Shown here piece by piece: positions 44,228-56,010 of a DNA stretch of 64,000 bases. Within the stretch, counting starts at the first letter, position 1. Each line of letters starts with the position of its first letter. Position numbers and translations under genes: made by a program. Where the stretch lies: NCBI RefSeq assembly GCF_029227915.1, contig NC_079885.1, positions 10,343,001 to 10,407,000 of the forward strand, given 5' to 3'. This DNA comes from Hydractinia symbiolongicarpus (taxonomy: Eukaryota > Cnidaria > Hydrozoa > Anthoathecata > Hydractiniidae). The notes beneath the pieces were generated by a model that was given only the letters and a program-made list of their open reading frames with translations, had not been told where the DNA came from and searched no databases.

Positions 44228-46439
44228 ATGGGGAAAAGAAAGCATAAAGAACTCACTTTAAAAACAAAATATGAAGCTCTCCGTGACTTGGAGGATGGTA
44301 TGTCCAATAAAGACGCATCCATCAAGTACTCCGTTCCAAGCAGCACCTTGTCAACATGGAAGAACAATAAAGAGAAGATATTCCTTGCTTTCAAAAACTC
44401 GTCACTAAAACGTCAGAGAGTTAAGACTGACAAGTACGAAAAATTGAATGAATCGTTGTTGACTTGGTTTACCTCAATGCGTGGTAACAACATCCCAATT
44501 AATGGACCAATTTTAATCGAGAAAGCTCGTGAATTTGCGACAGCATTCAACTATGAAGATTTTTCAGCATCGAACGGATGGTTGAGAGGCTGGAAGGAGA
44601 GGTAATATACTTACTCTATTATGTTCCAACAGGGTTTATTCTAATATGAATGCTTTCACTCCATGCACATAAGGATAAAAACTTCCGTAAGTTCGATATT
44701 TGCAACATGATCTTTTTTACTATTCAGATATGGAATCACATTCAAAGAAGTATCTGGGGAGTCCGCAAAAGTAACAAGTGAGATGACAGCACCTTGGGAA
44801 GAAACTACCCTACCAACTATATTGGCCAGATATGAATTAAAAGACATCTTCAATGCCGATGAATTCGGCCTATTCTACCAAGCGCTACCATTAAAGTCTT
44901 ATCACTTCAAAGGAAAACGCTGTTCCGGCGGAAAGCACAGCAAAGTGCGCCTAACAGGAATGACTGCATCCAATGCTTTGGGCGAACGACTTCCAATGTT
45001 TGTGATTGGAAAGTCCGCGAAACCCAGATGTTTCAAAACGTGAGAAATCTACCCTGTCGGTATCGCTCGCAAAATAAATCCTGGATGGATGGAGTATTAT
45101 TTGAAGAATGGGTTAGAGAATTAGATCGTAAATTCGAGTCACAAGGAAGGAAGATTGTTTTAATAGTCGACAACTGTCCCGCACACCAAAACATCACAGA
45201 GTTAAAGGCTGTAAATCTACAATTCCTGCCACCTAACACCACTTCTTGTACCCAACCTATGGATCAAGGAGTTATCAGGTAAAATTTCTTCAAAGTTACT
45301 CAATATTCTGTTGTTTGGAAATATTTATTTCCCATTCATTGTTTTGAAGCCATTCCAGTGTTGTCAAAGAAAAATGTTTGTTTGGTAACACTAGAATGTC
45401 TTCCAATTACTCTCTACCAAAACAAAACAAAATCAAAAATTTTTTTTGGCATTCTAAACTTAAGTAAAATGGCAAGAACTAATATTGCAGAAGTTGTTGA
45501 ACCTAGGAGATGGAGAAGGCTTACAAATACCGTGCACGATTACATTTGAAGGAGAAGAAAAATACTTAGACATTCTTAAGAGAGAGTTGAATTCATGCCC
45601 CTTGTGAATGTAATTTTATTTTCTTAGAAGGAAAGAAATGTAATGATTCGAAGAAAAAACAATTGTTTCCAATTTATCGAATTATAATCCCCAGAGCTAT
45701 CTCAAACAATGGATCTTAATTCATTCTAATAGACTTTCATTTTTTTTTGTTCAGGTCTTTGAAGGCAAAATACCGATCACTGGTAATTCGAAGGATCTTG
45801 AGAGCGTTAGACAAGAAGGCTGAACTACCGAAAACATCAATTCTTGAAGCCATGATAATGCTCAAGACGGCTTGGGATAGTGTGTCGAGTGAAACAATCA
45901 TAAATTGCTTTCGAAAATCAGGTATCTCGGAGGTTGCAAGGAATGGTGCTATGGATGAGAATGACGATCCTTTCAAAGATACGGAAAGTGACAAGAGCGA
46001 TTCAGACGACGAAAATGATGAAACGAATGTTGTAGAAGATTTGAATCAAGATCTAGACCGATTACGAAAGATTAGACCTGACATTGCACCTGACGATCTG
46101 GATGTCGAATCGTTCATTGATATAGATTTCAACGTTGTTACTAATGAATCACGCCCATTGTCTGTCAAAGAAATCGTGGATATGTATAAAAATCCGGAAG
46201 TAGAAGTCATCGATGATGGCTCTTCATACGACGAAAGTGCAGAGTGTCCTGATGATGAACCAATTCCACCCCCATCGCAAAATGAGATTGACGACGCAAT
46301 CGAGACTCTCAAAAAGATGACCCTTTTCGAATCATCGAACGTCATCCCATTGATTCAGAAGATCTCCGAAGAGATTTTCAAGAAACGAGAGCAGAAAATG
46401 AAACAATCGACAATCAAAGACTTTTTCAAAAAATTATGA
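44228..46439 (+). pseudogene. pogo/Tigger transposase, three exons, one frameshift
   Basis: Exons 44228-44601, 44728-45278 and 45755-46439. Residues 1-60 are a CENP-B/psq-type helix-turn-helix; about 70-125 are the second (Tc5-type) DNA-binding domain. Exon 2 is the DDE catalytic core: IFNADEFGLFYQ (first Asp), KIVLIVDNCPAHQ (second Asp), FLPPNTTSCTQPMDQGVI (third Asp). Exon 3 ends with an acidic region and a C-terminal QSTIKDFFKKL, which fits the PCNA-binding PIP box (Q-x-x-I-x-x-F-F) reported for pogo transposases. Splice phases agree throughout, but exon 2 has a one-base deficit in the A run at 45035-45038 that shifts the frame within the core. The full frame length is otherwise about 536 residues, usual for Tigger. 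A young element just disabled, or a sequence error. Confidence 0.85.
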
Positions 46440-46592
46440 ATTTAGTATTTCATTATTCTAACTCGAAAATACAAAAAATAGTTCGAAAGTTAACCTGGGA
46501 AAGACTTTTTTCATCGAATTAGGTCAAAAATATGAAAACTCATCTAGTTCGAAACTCATGTAATTCGAACAAAATTCTCGGTCCCTTGAGAA

Positions 46593-46615
46593 TTCGAATT
46601 ACATGAGTTCAACTG
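46593..46615 (-). repeat. right terminal inverted repeat of pogo element
   Basis: Reverse complement of the left end, followed by TA. Confidence 0.93.
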
Positions 46616-46617
46616 TA

Positions 46618-47395
46618 TATTTAGCAACTGCTATAAAGTCCAAAAAGCTGGAGGAAATCTTACATGCGGATAAAAAATGGCTTCAAAAAAAAATTTAATT
46701 TCTGAGTCTTCTCATCCTTGCTTTTAAATTTTGTGGCCTTGACATTTCTAAAAATCTGCTTTTTCTAATGAGATGTTTTTAAAACACCATAAAGCTCTTT
46801 TATTTTTTACTTAACAAGCTCACATTTTATTTAATACAATTAGATATGTCTTTTTTGCTTAAAACGTTAATAATACGAAAGTTTTAATCAGGTTTGAAAA
46901 TTAAAATTGACAAGTCCACATGTGCTCTAATATGTTGATTCAATAAATGAACCATATATCACTGAGTTAATAGTTTAAAAAGTATTGGTTAACAACTTTA
47001 CCAAGAGTAAAGTATTGTGTTCTACCTTAGAAGAAAAAAAATGTTTGGGAAATAAATTTTTGAGGTATTATTTTGGGTCTTTTGGAACAAATTACGTTCC
47101 ACGAAATCGCACTTTTTAGAGCTCATCAAATTCTGCGGCTGTTCGAAATACGCTTTTTGACACACACTTCTAGGTTTGTTGTTTTGCTTAGATGAAATAT
47201 TCCAAATGCAAAACTAAGCGTAAAGATTAATTCAGTATTCTCGTCATAAGAACATCTAATCACAGATATCAGTAAAAAGATACAAAGCGTTTAATGGCAT
47301 AATTCACTGGAATAATTTCAGGTTTAATCTTATCTGACCTATTTCTAATCAGTGTGTGTGAAAATGGCTAAATTCTAAAACTCAGAACGCATGAT
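46618..47395. other. non-coding stretch between transposons
   Basis: No gene or recognisable repeat; AT-rich. Confidence 0.45.
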
Positions 47396-47742
47396 TTATT
47401 TATTATTTATTTAAAAATATTTATACAGGATGAGGACTTCACTAATTTGCAAATATATACATAAATGCAAAAAAACTGCTATCAATGTCCGTCCTGTCTG
47501 GGAATAAAAATGGAAAAAAGCAGTAAAAACAGTAAAAACGATAAAAACAAACAAAAAATTGATCAATTAGAAATGCAACAGTATGCATACAAGGTGTGAA
47601 GTGACTTCATGGGGGAGCTAAATAAGACATAGGCATAGTTTAAAACATTAATCCCACTTAGATAAACTTGAAGCAGACTGGACGGCACAGTGACTAAGAT
47701 AGCCGCTGAGAGTGCACATCGCCCAATAGCTGGTATCGTCTA

Positions 47743-49200
47743 TTAAGAGAAGTACCCTCTGAGCGCCTTCATAAAAAGAGACATTTTATCGATTTTTTGA
47801 ATTTCAAGTGGCAGTGAATTATACAGTTTACCCCCTGCAAAATAGAAACTCTGCCGGGCGATTTCTAGTTTGACCCGAGGTAACCTGACAATGCAGCCGT
47901 TATTTCGTGTGTTATTGTCATGTTGTTGGCTGACAAAATAGTTGTCAAAATTTTCAGATGTTAGATCATTTAGTAGACACTTTTTAACGAGTACACAAAT
48001 ATTACGGTTGAAGAGTCCTGTGATGGATGGAATATTATCACTCCGGACAATCGATCTAGCACGGTTCTCAAGCGATTTTAATTTGTTGAGCTGTGTATTT
48101 GTGATAGGTATTCTCAATGCACTACTATAAGTAATTAAAGGTACAATCATCATCGAGAAAACATTGTGTGCGGCTTCAGCGGTAAGGCACGGTCGTAATC
48201 TTTGTAGTAGGCGTAAACGGCTGCTGGCGCTTTTATATGATCGGTCGAAGTTGTCATTAAGCATTAACTTGCTGTCGATTACTGTTCCCAGATACTTATA
48301 CTGAGAAACGAAATTTATCGGATTTTCTTGATATACAACTTGTAGAGCCTTGTCATGTGCTTTCAAGCGTTTAGCCGTTCCGAACAACATGACTTCTGTT
48401 TTCCCTTTTTTTAAATTTATAATTAACTCATTTTTACGGAAATATACTGATAGTCTCTCAAGGTTTTGATTGAGAAGTTGTTCAATTCTAGTAACATCTT
48501 TATGAGCAACGTATATGACGGTGTCATCTGCGTACATTATAACTTTAGAATTTGAAATATGGTCTACAAAATCATCATAAAAAATTATAAAAAGCAGTGG
48601 TCCCAAAATGGAACCTTGTGGAACACCGCAGTAAATTGGCTCGTAGCTAGATCGAATATTGTTAATGTCTACTAACTGACTTCGATTAAATAAGTAGTCG
48701 GTAAACCATGCTAGCTCCTTGCCTTTAATTCCGTACGTGCGTAGCTTGTTTAATAATAATGAGTGTCCGATCGTATCAAAGGCTTTCGATAAATCTATAT
48801 AAACTGCTCCAACTAACTTACCGCCATCTATTTCGCGACGAATACTGTCGCAAAATAAAGTAGAAGCAAGTTTCGTGGAGCGTTTACTTCGAAAACCATA
48901 TTGACAGTCGTTCAGTAATTTCTCTTTTTCGAGATAGTTCATGAGTTCGTTATGAATAGCCTTCTCAAGAATTTTAGATAGCACCGGTAAAATTGAAATC
49001 GGGCGATAGTTTTCGGGAAGAGAAGAATCCCCAGATTTAAATATAGGTGCAACCTTCGCAACTTTCCAGGCTGATGGTACAGTTGAGGTGTTTATCGAAA
49101 GGTTTATTATGTGACTAAGAGGTTTTGAAATTAAAATAGCACAGTCTTTTAACATTCCGGGTGGTAACTCGTCTATACCGGTTGCTTTATTTCGTTTGAG
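47743..49200 (-). pseudogene. non-LTR reverse transcriptase
   Basis: The open part from 49155 gives 470 codons. Motifs run in order: KVAPIFKSGD and NYRPISILPVLSKILEK (RT 1-2), QYGFRSKRST, AVYIDLSKAFDTI (catalytic Asp), YCGVPQGSILGPLLF, VIMYADDTVIY (YADD box), and a C-terminal domain with KYLGTVID and a terminal LYNSLPLEI. The frame extends upstream to NKATGIDELPPG, interrupted by a TGA at about 49200. No RNase H is present. The product would copy its own RNA at a nicked target. Confidence 0.88.
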
Positions 49201-49288
49201 TGATCAGAGTTCTTTCTCTACAAAAATCTTAGAAATATAACCGGTCATGAAAATTTTATTTGTTCGTAAAGAAAAAGGTTGTACGTAT

Positions 49289-50856
49289 CTAAGGTTGTAC
49301 GTATGTAAAATTCATAAGTTGAATTGACTTGGATTTAAGGGAGTGAACAGCTGTACTAAAAAACTTGCTGAAGTTGCTTACTTTACTTCTGCTTTCACTA
49401 TCTTTTGACATTTGACACACTTTTTTCGGTTTGCTTGGGAATACTGATTTTATTGCATTCCAAAACTTTCTTGGATTTGACAGATTTTCGTTAATAAGAT
49501 CACGCTGGTGGTTAGCCTTTGCTTTCAGTATATTATTGTTGCAACTATTTCTAATCTTTTTATATTTCTCTGCATCTTCTGTTTTACCTGATTTGCGAGC
49601 CTTGCGATGAAGTTTGTCACGGTTGTTCATTTGAGATTTTATTTTTGAAGTTAGCCATTTACAAGGTCGTGATTTAACTCTTTTTTCGATTAACGGGGCG
49701 TGTTTATCAAAAGAATCTCTTAGCTTCGAGTTAAAATACGTAACTGCAGAATTTACATCTCTGGCGTCGTATACAGGGCGCCAGTCAATTTCGGAGACGT
49801 CATTAAAAAGATTTTCAGGAACGTAGTTAGTGTAATTACGGCACTTCAGAGTTCGCATAGGATGCTTGATGTTGTGTATCCTACGTATTCCACCAACCAT
49901 ATCGTGATCGCTCAGCGAAGTAGGGAATACGTCAGTGCAGTGAACATTGTCGGGACAATTAGTAAAAAATAAATCAATTGTCGTTGATGACGTAGAAGAC
50001 GTTCTCGTGGGTTTATTGATAAGTTGTTTAAAACCATGCACATTAATTGTAGATTTAAAATCTTTATTGACGTTTGTAACATTATAGTCCACATTGAAAT
50101 CTCCCATGAGTATAGTTTCCTTATTTTCTTGATTGATACAATTTAAATGATCGTCAAATGTTTCGTTATATTTAGATGGTAAGTACTTTGAACCCTCTGG
50201 AGGGCGATAGAAACACCCTACTAAAATTGATTTCGATTTTTTAATAAAAATTTCAAGCCACAGAGACTCTAAAGTTGAATTTTCTAAATCCAGCCTTTGC
50301 TTAAAATTAATATTGTTTTTGACATAAACTACCACGCCTCCTCCTTTTCCAGATGTTCTGTTTCTTTTAACCAAAGTGTAACCAGACAGTTCATAAAGAG
50401 CATCATTGTCACTAAATCCTCGTTCAAAATATGTGTTTCAGACAAGGTTATAATGTCAATTTTTGAATCATGCTTGTGTACTAACGCTTCCAAGTGGGCA
50501 AAGTTTGAAAGTAACCCACGAGTATTTTGATGAACACATTTTAGACCTCTCTTACCACAAAATTCACCAAGGCTTTCCGGTCCAGGACATGTTTCTATGT
50601 CACCACACAAAAGTAGTAAAACTATAAACAAACTTTTGCGTCTTGTACAACTTACTGTTGGTCGAGGTTTTTGTTTACAAACATGGATTGAACTGAAAGT
50701 AAACGTTTCTCCAATCTCGTCGTAGTAGTCTTGAACATTAAGTGTTAAACTTATTCCATCTGGTTTCACAAATCTTGGTTTGAATACACAAAAACAACAA
50801 TAAATTCCAACAATCAAACCAGCTAGAAAAAACGCGTGCGATCTCTTCGCCGCCAT
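49289..50856 (-). pseudogene. retrotransposon N-terminus with 2A-like motif and AP endonuclease
   Basis: Frame 1 (50856 to 50329) begins with MAAKRSHAFFLAGLIVGIY, a hydrophobic leader, then a basic stretch, LLLLCGDIETCPGP (complement near 50577-50618) and the start of the endonuclease (HQNTRGLLSNFAHLE, IITLSETH). The LLLL-GD-I-E-T-x-PGP block is laid out like the 2A peptides described in APE-type non-LTR elements, but Cys replaces the Asn of NPGP. Frame 2 (50374 to 49289) continues the endonuclease: GGGVVVYVKN, VGCFYRPP, ILMGDFNVDY, TIDLFFTN and LSDHDMV hold the expected catalytic and metal-binding positions. The frame change near 50430 is a disabling indel. Confidence 0.82.
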
Positions 50857-50870
50857 GTTACTAAGTTGAG

Positions 50871-51689
50871 ATGAAAATCTTCTTACCTTTTTCAGTATTT
50901 TCTCAAAGTTTATGGGGTTCTTCTCTTCCTGAAAATGCCTGTGTAGTTTTGTTATGTTTTATGCGAAATTACCTTTTATCAGGTTGGTCTAAAAGTGCTT
51001 CTAACTTATTTTTTTACCAAAGTTATTGTACTTTGAATTTTCTTGAATTAGGCCGGGTAAATGTGCATTCAATGATGAAATGCTTCTAACGGTTAACCTA
51101 CTGGCTTTTTATAATTTTTATCGTAACCACATATAGAGTAATAAAACGGGCTTGTAACCACAACCCGTTGTGAATAAACTAAAATATGTGATATACATAT
51201 TTTGTAAAAAAAAATTATTTTTGTCATTATGTTAAAAAGTATTTTGTCTATAAAGGACACGGGGAACACTAGGTCTCTCAGCTAGTAATTTTTTTTAATG
51301 CCATTTTTTGTAATGTCATTCTCTGCTAGTCTTATCTTGATGGTTTGCTAGGTACCTAATTGTGCTAGCTAGCTACTTTTCTAGTTATTAAACTTTGCCA
51401 GCTATTGAAATATTTTTATTTAAGCATTATCACTTTGTGATATCATTTCTTGTACTTACATTGCTTAGTAATGCTTTTTATTAAATTTTTTACTTTAAAA
51501 AAAACATGCCACGGCTGTTTTCCGCTACTTTTTATGGACAGTTTTCTCCTGGTCGCCCCAAACTTGCCGCCTCGTGAAAATGTTCTATGTGACGCAGTAA
51601 CTATGTGACACATCCGCGCCAATCAGGTTCTAATATCGGACCATCCTCCTCCAGAGCCATGTTCGTATCGCCGTCCTAATGTCAAAAAA
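50871..51689. other. non-coding gap between two retrotransposons
   Basis: No gene recognised. It lies between the 5' ends of the minus-strand and plus-strand retrotransposons. Confidence 0.4.
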
Positions 51690-54275
51690 ACATACAAGAT
51701 GCCTAACTGTAACATACTTTCAAAATATGCTCTTTCCTCCAAAATAAAGGAATTATGCTCCACTCTTTTCCTAAAACAACATATTACGGAGCCAACTCGT
51801 TTTACTGAAAATAGTAGCACTCTTATAGACTTGATACTTTCTAACAGTTCTTGTATTTCTAAAACTGGTGTCATGGATTTAGGCATCAGTGATCACAATT
51901 TAGTTTATGTGATCAGAAAATTCAAAAGGCCAAAATTTGAACCTAAAACATGCAAGGTTCGTAGCTACAAGAACTTCAGTGAAGAGGCTTTTCTGAAGGA
52001 CCTCAGGTCATATTTTAATAATTATGATGACCTTGATGAAGCATGTGAGAAACTGAATAAAAATGTTAAAACAGTGGCTGACAAACATGCCCCTTTCAAA
52101 ACACATAGATTTTCTGGCCGTGTTGAGGCATGGGTCACTGATGAATTAATAATAGCCATCAAAGAAAGAGACTTCTTGAAACGGAAAGCATCAAAAACAA
52201 AATTCATCATAGACTGGGAAGCTTTCAAACAAAAAAGGAACCAGGTAATAGGTCTCAAAAATCGACTTAAAAACGAGTACTATAATGACGTTTTGCGGGA
52301 CTTTCAAAAACGGCCAAAACAACTTTGGAAAACCCTAAAAAAACTGGTTCCTGATAAGTCAGGCAATACTACCTCGATAAAACGAGTAGTCCAAAACGAT
52401 GGTACAGAAACTTCTCACCCAAAAGAAATTTCCAACACATTCAATTCATTTTTTGTCAGTGTTGGTGCCAAACTAGCCTCTAAATTTTCTTCTGACACTA
52501 CTAATGTTAATCCACCTGTTAGCGGACACGATTTTCGGTGGGCTCGTATTGAGACCAAAAGTGTCGAAAAAATAATTAGTTCACTAAAACTTAATAAAGC
52601 TACAGGCTTGGACGGAATTGTTTCACGACTGCTAAAAGCAGGTTCGTCAGTTTTAAGTATTTATTTATCAAGTCTTTTCAACAAATCTTTATTTACTGGT
52701 TATGTACCTAAATGTTGGAAGACTAAAAGGGTCTCGCCTATTTTTAAAATGGCAATAAAACAGATCCTACTAATTATCGGCCTATCTCCATTTTGCCAAT
52801 TTTATGAAAATTTTTGAAAAGTTAGTGCATGGGCAAATGTCTCATTTTATTTCTGAGCACAACTTCCTGAATGACAGACAGTCCGGATTTCGAAAACTCT
52901 TTTCCACAGAAACTGCAGTAGTCGATGTCTCTGATTTTATTCTTACTGAGCTCGACCAACATAACTTTGTTTGTGCTGTGCTCATTGACCTTAAAAAAGC
53001 TTTTGACACTGTTGATCATAAAATTTTGTTAAAAAAACTATGGTGTTTTGGCATCAGAGATGCTGCCTTTGACTGGTTCGAGTCCTACTTAACGGGCCGA
53101 ATGCAGCTGACTCTTGTAAACGACACAGGATCAGATCTGCTTCATGAAGACGCTTTTGGGGTGCCGCAGGGATCTGTGTTGGGGCCCCTGTTCTTTCTTT
53201 TGTATATTGATGACTTAAAATCTGTCATCAATTCAAACTACCACCATCTATATGCAGATGATACAATAATTATTTCGTCTCATAAAAACTTGGATACCCT
53301 TGTCTCCCAGGTCGAGTTAGAACTTTCGCAAGTCGACCTCTGGCTGAATAATAAAAAAATGACTATTAATACGGACAAAACTGAAACAATCTTTTTCGGC
53401 AACCACAGCCAGTTAAAAAAGTTGAGAACAAAACTATCAACTATATGGGTATTCCTTTGAAGAGGAGCGAAAAAAGTTAAATATCTTGGGGTAACATTTG
53501 ATCAAAAAATGCAATGGGAAAAGCACATTAATGACATAAATAGAAAAATACTAATTAAATATTCTAAAATTAGAACCATTGCATCCTGTTTAACACCTCA
53601 CACAAAAAACCTTTTAATTAATGCACTTGTCATGCCATATTTCAACTACTGCTCCTCGGCATGGGCTTGTGCCACCCAAGGTAGATTGGGAAAACTAGAA
53701 AAACGATTAAAATGTGTCCGTACCTTTCTTGGGAAAGAGAGGGAATATTCAATGAATAATTTACTCATCAAAAACGATACCATATTAGTTTTCAAAGCCA
53801 TGAATCACATTGCTCCTGATTACATGCGCTCAAATTTCCTTTTGACAAAAACTGTCATAATCATCAAACAAGAGGAGCTTCAAAAAACAGGTTCACACTT
53901 CCCTTGGTCAACACGGAATTTGGCAAAAAAGCCTTCCCATTTAGAGCTGCAAAAGTGTGGAATAATCTTCCAGACCAAGTGACCTGTGATGGAAGTCTGC
54001 TTTCGTTTAAGACTTCCATCTCTAATGTATTTGGCAAATTCTAATGGAGATCACTTTTTAACTTTTTAATTTTTGTTTTTTATTCTTTTTCTTTTCAATT
54101 TTCACAGATTATAAATGTTACTATGTTTGATTGAGCTGAGGCAGTCTAAGGTTTATCATTTTTTGTTTCTTTTTTGTTCTAGTGGCCCCCAGTGGAAACA
54201 ATCCACTAACTATAGATTTTTGTGATTTTCTGGGCTAGCCACTTTAAATATTTATTATTATTATTATTTTTATGC
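51690..54275 (+). mobile_element. 5'-truncated non-LTR retrotransposon (CR1/L2-like)
   Basis: Begins abruptly within the endonuclease at a point equivalent to the GDxN motif, continues through reverse transcriptase and ends in a TTATTATTATTATTATT tail at about 54249-54271. 5' truncation and a simple-repeat tail are typical of target-primed integration. It is a different lineage from the element at 47.4-50.9 kb, judging from its protein motifs. Confidence 0.88.
51699..53982 (+). pseudogene. endonuclease C-terminus plus reverse transcriptase, several frameshifts
   Basis: Frame 1 (51699-52817): ITEPTRFTENSSTLIDLIL and LGISDHNLVYVI close the endonuclease; a charged linker follows, then LNKATGLDGIVSRLLK (start of RT). 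Frame 2 (52804-53460): FRKLFSTETAVVD, AVLIDLKKAFDTVDHKILL, FGVPQGSVLGPLFFLLYIDD and HHLYADDTIII. Frame 3 (53509-53982): thumb and C-terminal region. Shifts occur near 52752, 52803 and 53455-53475, and again after about 53845. All are single-base events in A or T runs. Inactive. Confidence 0.85.
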
Positions 54276-56010
54276 CCTGGGGACAAGTTTGGCATTTTTC
54301 GTGTCTCTCTTGATTTTTAAACATATTTAAACGCAGGTCCAAGGTACGTTTTGTAAACTGCGATTTAATAGGCTGGAAGAATGTCAGACTTGAACAATAT
54401 TTTGAAAAAAAAATTGTAAACAATAGAAAAATTGTATAGATTTGAATAGGTACAGAATTTTAGTTGTGTTTTCTCTTCAACAGCCCATCCTTTCCTGAGC
54501 TTGCTATAAAGAATATCCGCCCTTAGGAGGTTTAGCTGTAAATGAAAGCGTCGCAGTTCTCTTTGTATTCCCTGCAACAAAAGAAACTTGTTGTTTTCAA
54601 GGGTTGGTAGCCATGTCAAGATAATCCAAAAAAAAAGAAAAAATTTACTTTAAACGGAATCCTTTTTATTTGAATAAATCGTGAATGATATTCGAAAAGT
54701 ATAAGTGCTATTTACATTTAGAAAGCTTAAAGCTCTATCTACATTCACAACTGAACTTCACAAGAAAATAACCTAAACAACTGGGATGCTTCAGCAGAAA
54801 ACTTACTTAAAAAGTATGAAAATATTGCTTTAGAATTGCTACACTTTCAGCAACACAAATCTATTTTAACCTTTAGGTTTTTATGAAAATGTTTCTGTAA
54901 GATCACTTCATTTTACACATAGAAGACCCAACAGACAAACAACAAATTTTATACATATTTAACACACACCAATAAATTATCGTTACAAATTGTGATTGGT
55001 CAAAAATATGATTGACAGATTTAATGCTAATCAAAAGTAGTTGCATCCAATGATTGGCTATGTAGATTTCAAAAGAAACAATAGTATAAAAAAGTAGCTG
55101 GGTGGCTTTGTAAACTAATTGATATTTTTCAAAACACTATTGATCAACGGAATTTTTTGAACATATAAGCTGATGAGAATTTGTTGATCCCATTAACTAC
55201 AGGTTTAGGTGCTGCTTATATGAGAGACGGCGGGACGGGACAATTGCCGGGATAAATTCAGCCCGAACTGGGATTGAATTTATCCTAAACGCACTTCCAC
55301 AACAGGTCAGAAATATTGCAAATTGAGCCTTGTTTTATAGTTTTAACATCTATTATTCCTTAAATGGAAATTGGCAAGTTCTCCAGATCATTTTAGAGCT
55401 ATATATTTGACGGATATAGCAGAATCTAATTTCGCGAAAACTTTAGAAAAGTACCAGAAAATAATATAGAAATTATGAAATTGGATATTCCCACATTAAA
55501 TTTAAAATAATTCAGCATTACTGTGACCTCTAAGATCGACCATAACACAGTGCTCCAATTTTTTTTATTGACATTTTTAACCTGGTCAGTTTGACCAAGC
55601 ATGAGGAGACGCAAATTAAGGTCGAGGTAAATATTCTAAAAACCACTAAATAATTTTACTAATTTAAAATTAAAATTTATGTATCTCAACATTCAACAGA
55701 AGTGACGTCACGTAAAGCCAGGAAATTCATAATTTTATATTCAGTAATATTAAATACACAGCTTCTAAATTCACACACATACATAAAGAACTCGTTTGAC
55801 GCATGTTTTCCCTTTAGTGACACGACCAAGCATTTTTGTTTGTTTAGTTAATTAGTTTTATTAAGGTTACCGTTTCATTTTTCTCCAAAATTTACATTCG
55901 AAATTTCACTCAAACCAATTATTCATAATAAACAGGTTGTCTACCCATTTTTTTAATGAGGATTACTGTATATAATTTCTTACATATCACCATGGAAATG
56001 CTGCGTTGAC
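54276..56010. other. non-coding stretch
   Basis: A minus-strand open frame at 54365-54619 with a leucine-rich, helix-like stretch has no recognised domain. The segment 55210-55320 is GC-richer (GACGGCGGGACGGGACAATT) and resembles a short repeat. Otherwise nothing. Confidence 0.4.

Larger units (their letters stand above)
34600..44649. repeat. tandem unit 2 (10.05 kb)
   Basis: Second long unit. Its left flank (GACAAG before TATGCAAATC) and several variants in the first 1.2 kb (CAGATGCTTGAC, ATAAAATATCTGG, CTTATATTG) agree with unit 0 at 21475 rather than with unit 1, although the remaining 8.5 kb is essentially identical to unit 1. The unit is therefore a mosaic. Confidence 0.9.
43912..46615 (+). 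mobile_element. complete pogo/Tigger transposon
   Basis: A perfect 23-base inverted repeat beginning CAGTTGAACTCATGTAATTC bounds the element (43912-43934 and 46593-46615). TA lies on both outer sides (43910-43911 and 46616-46617), the target duplication of the Tc1/mariner/pogo group. Extra TGTAATTCGAA boxes lie inside both ends, likely transposase sites. It encodes one spliced transposase (44228-46439). Length is 2704 bp. Confidence 0.93.
47396..50870 (-). mobile_element. non-LTR retrotransposon (CR1/L2-like), near full length, inactive
   Basis: The minus strand reads 5' leader and N-terminal region (to 50856), AP endonuclease, reverse transcriptase, and a tail of AAATAAATAA-type repeats at about 47396-47420. 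Only one continuous open frame is expected, but it is broken by a frameshift near 50430, a 16-base tandem duplication near 49280-49310 and a nonsense codon at about 49200. No long terminal repeats or target duplication were identified. Confidence 0.88.

Noticed and set aside
54365-54619. 84-codon minus-strand frame with leucine-rich helix
   Set aside because: No recognised domain and no clear splice partners; not strong enough to call an exon.
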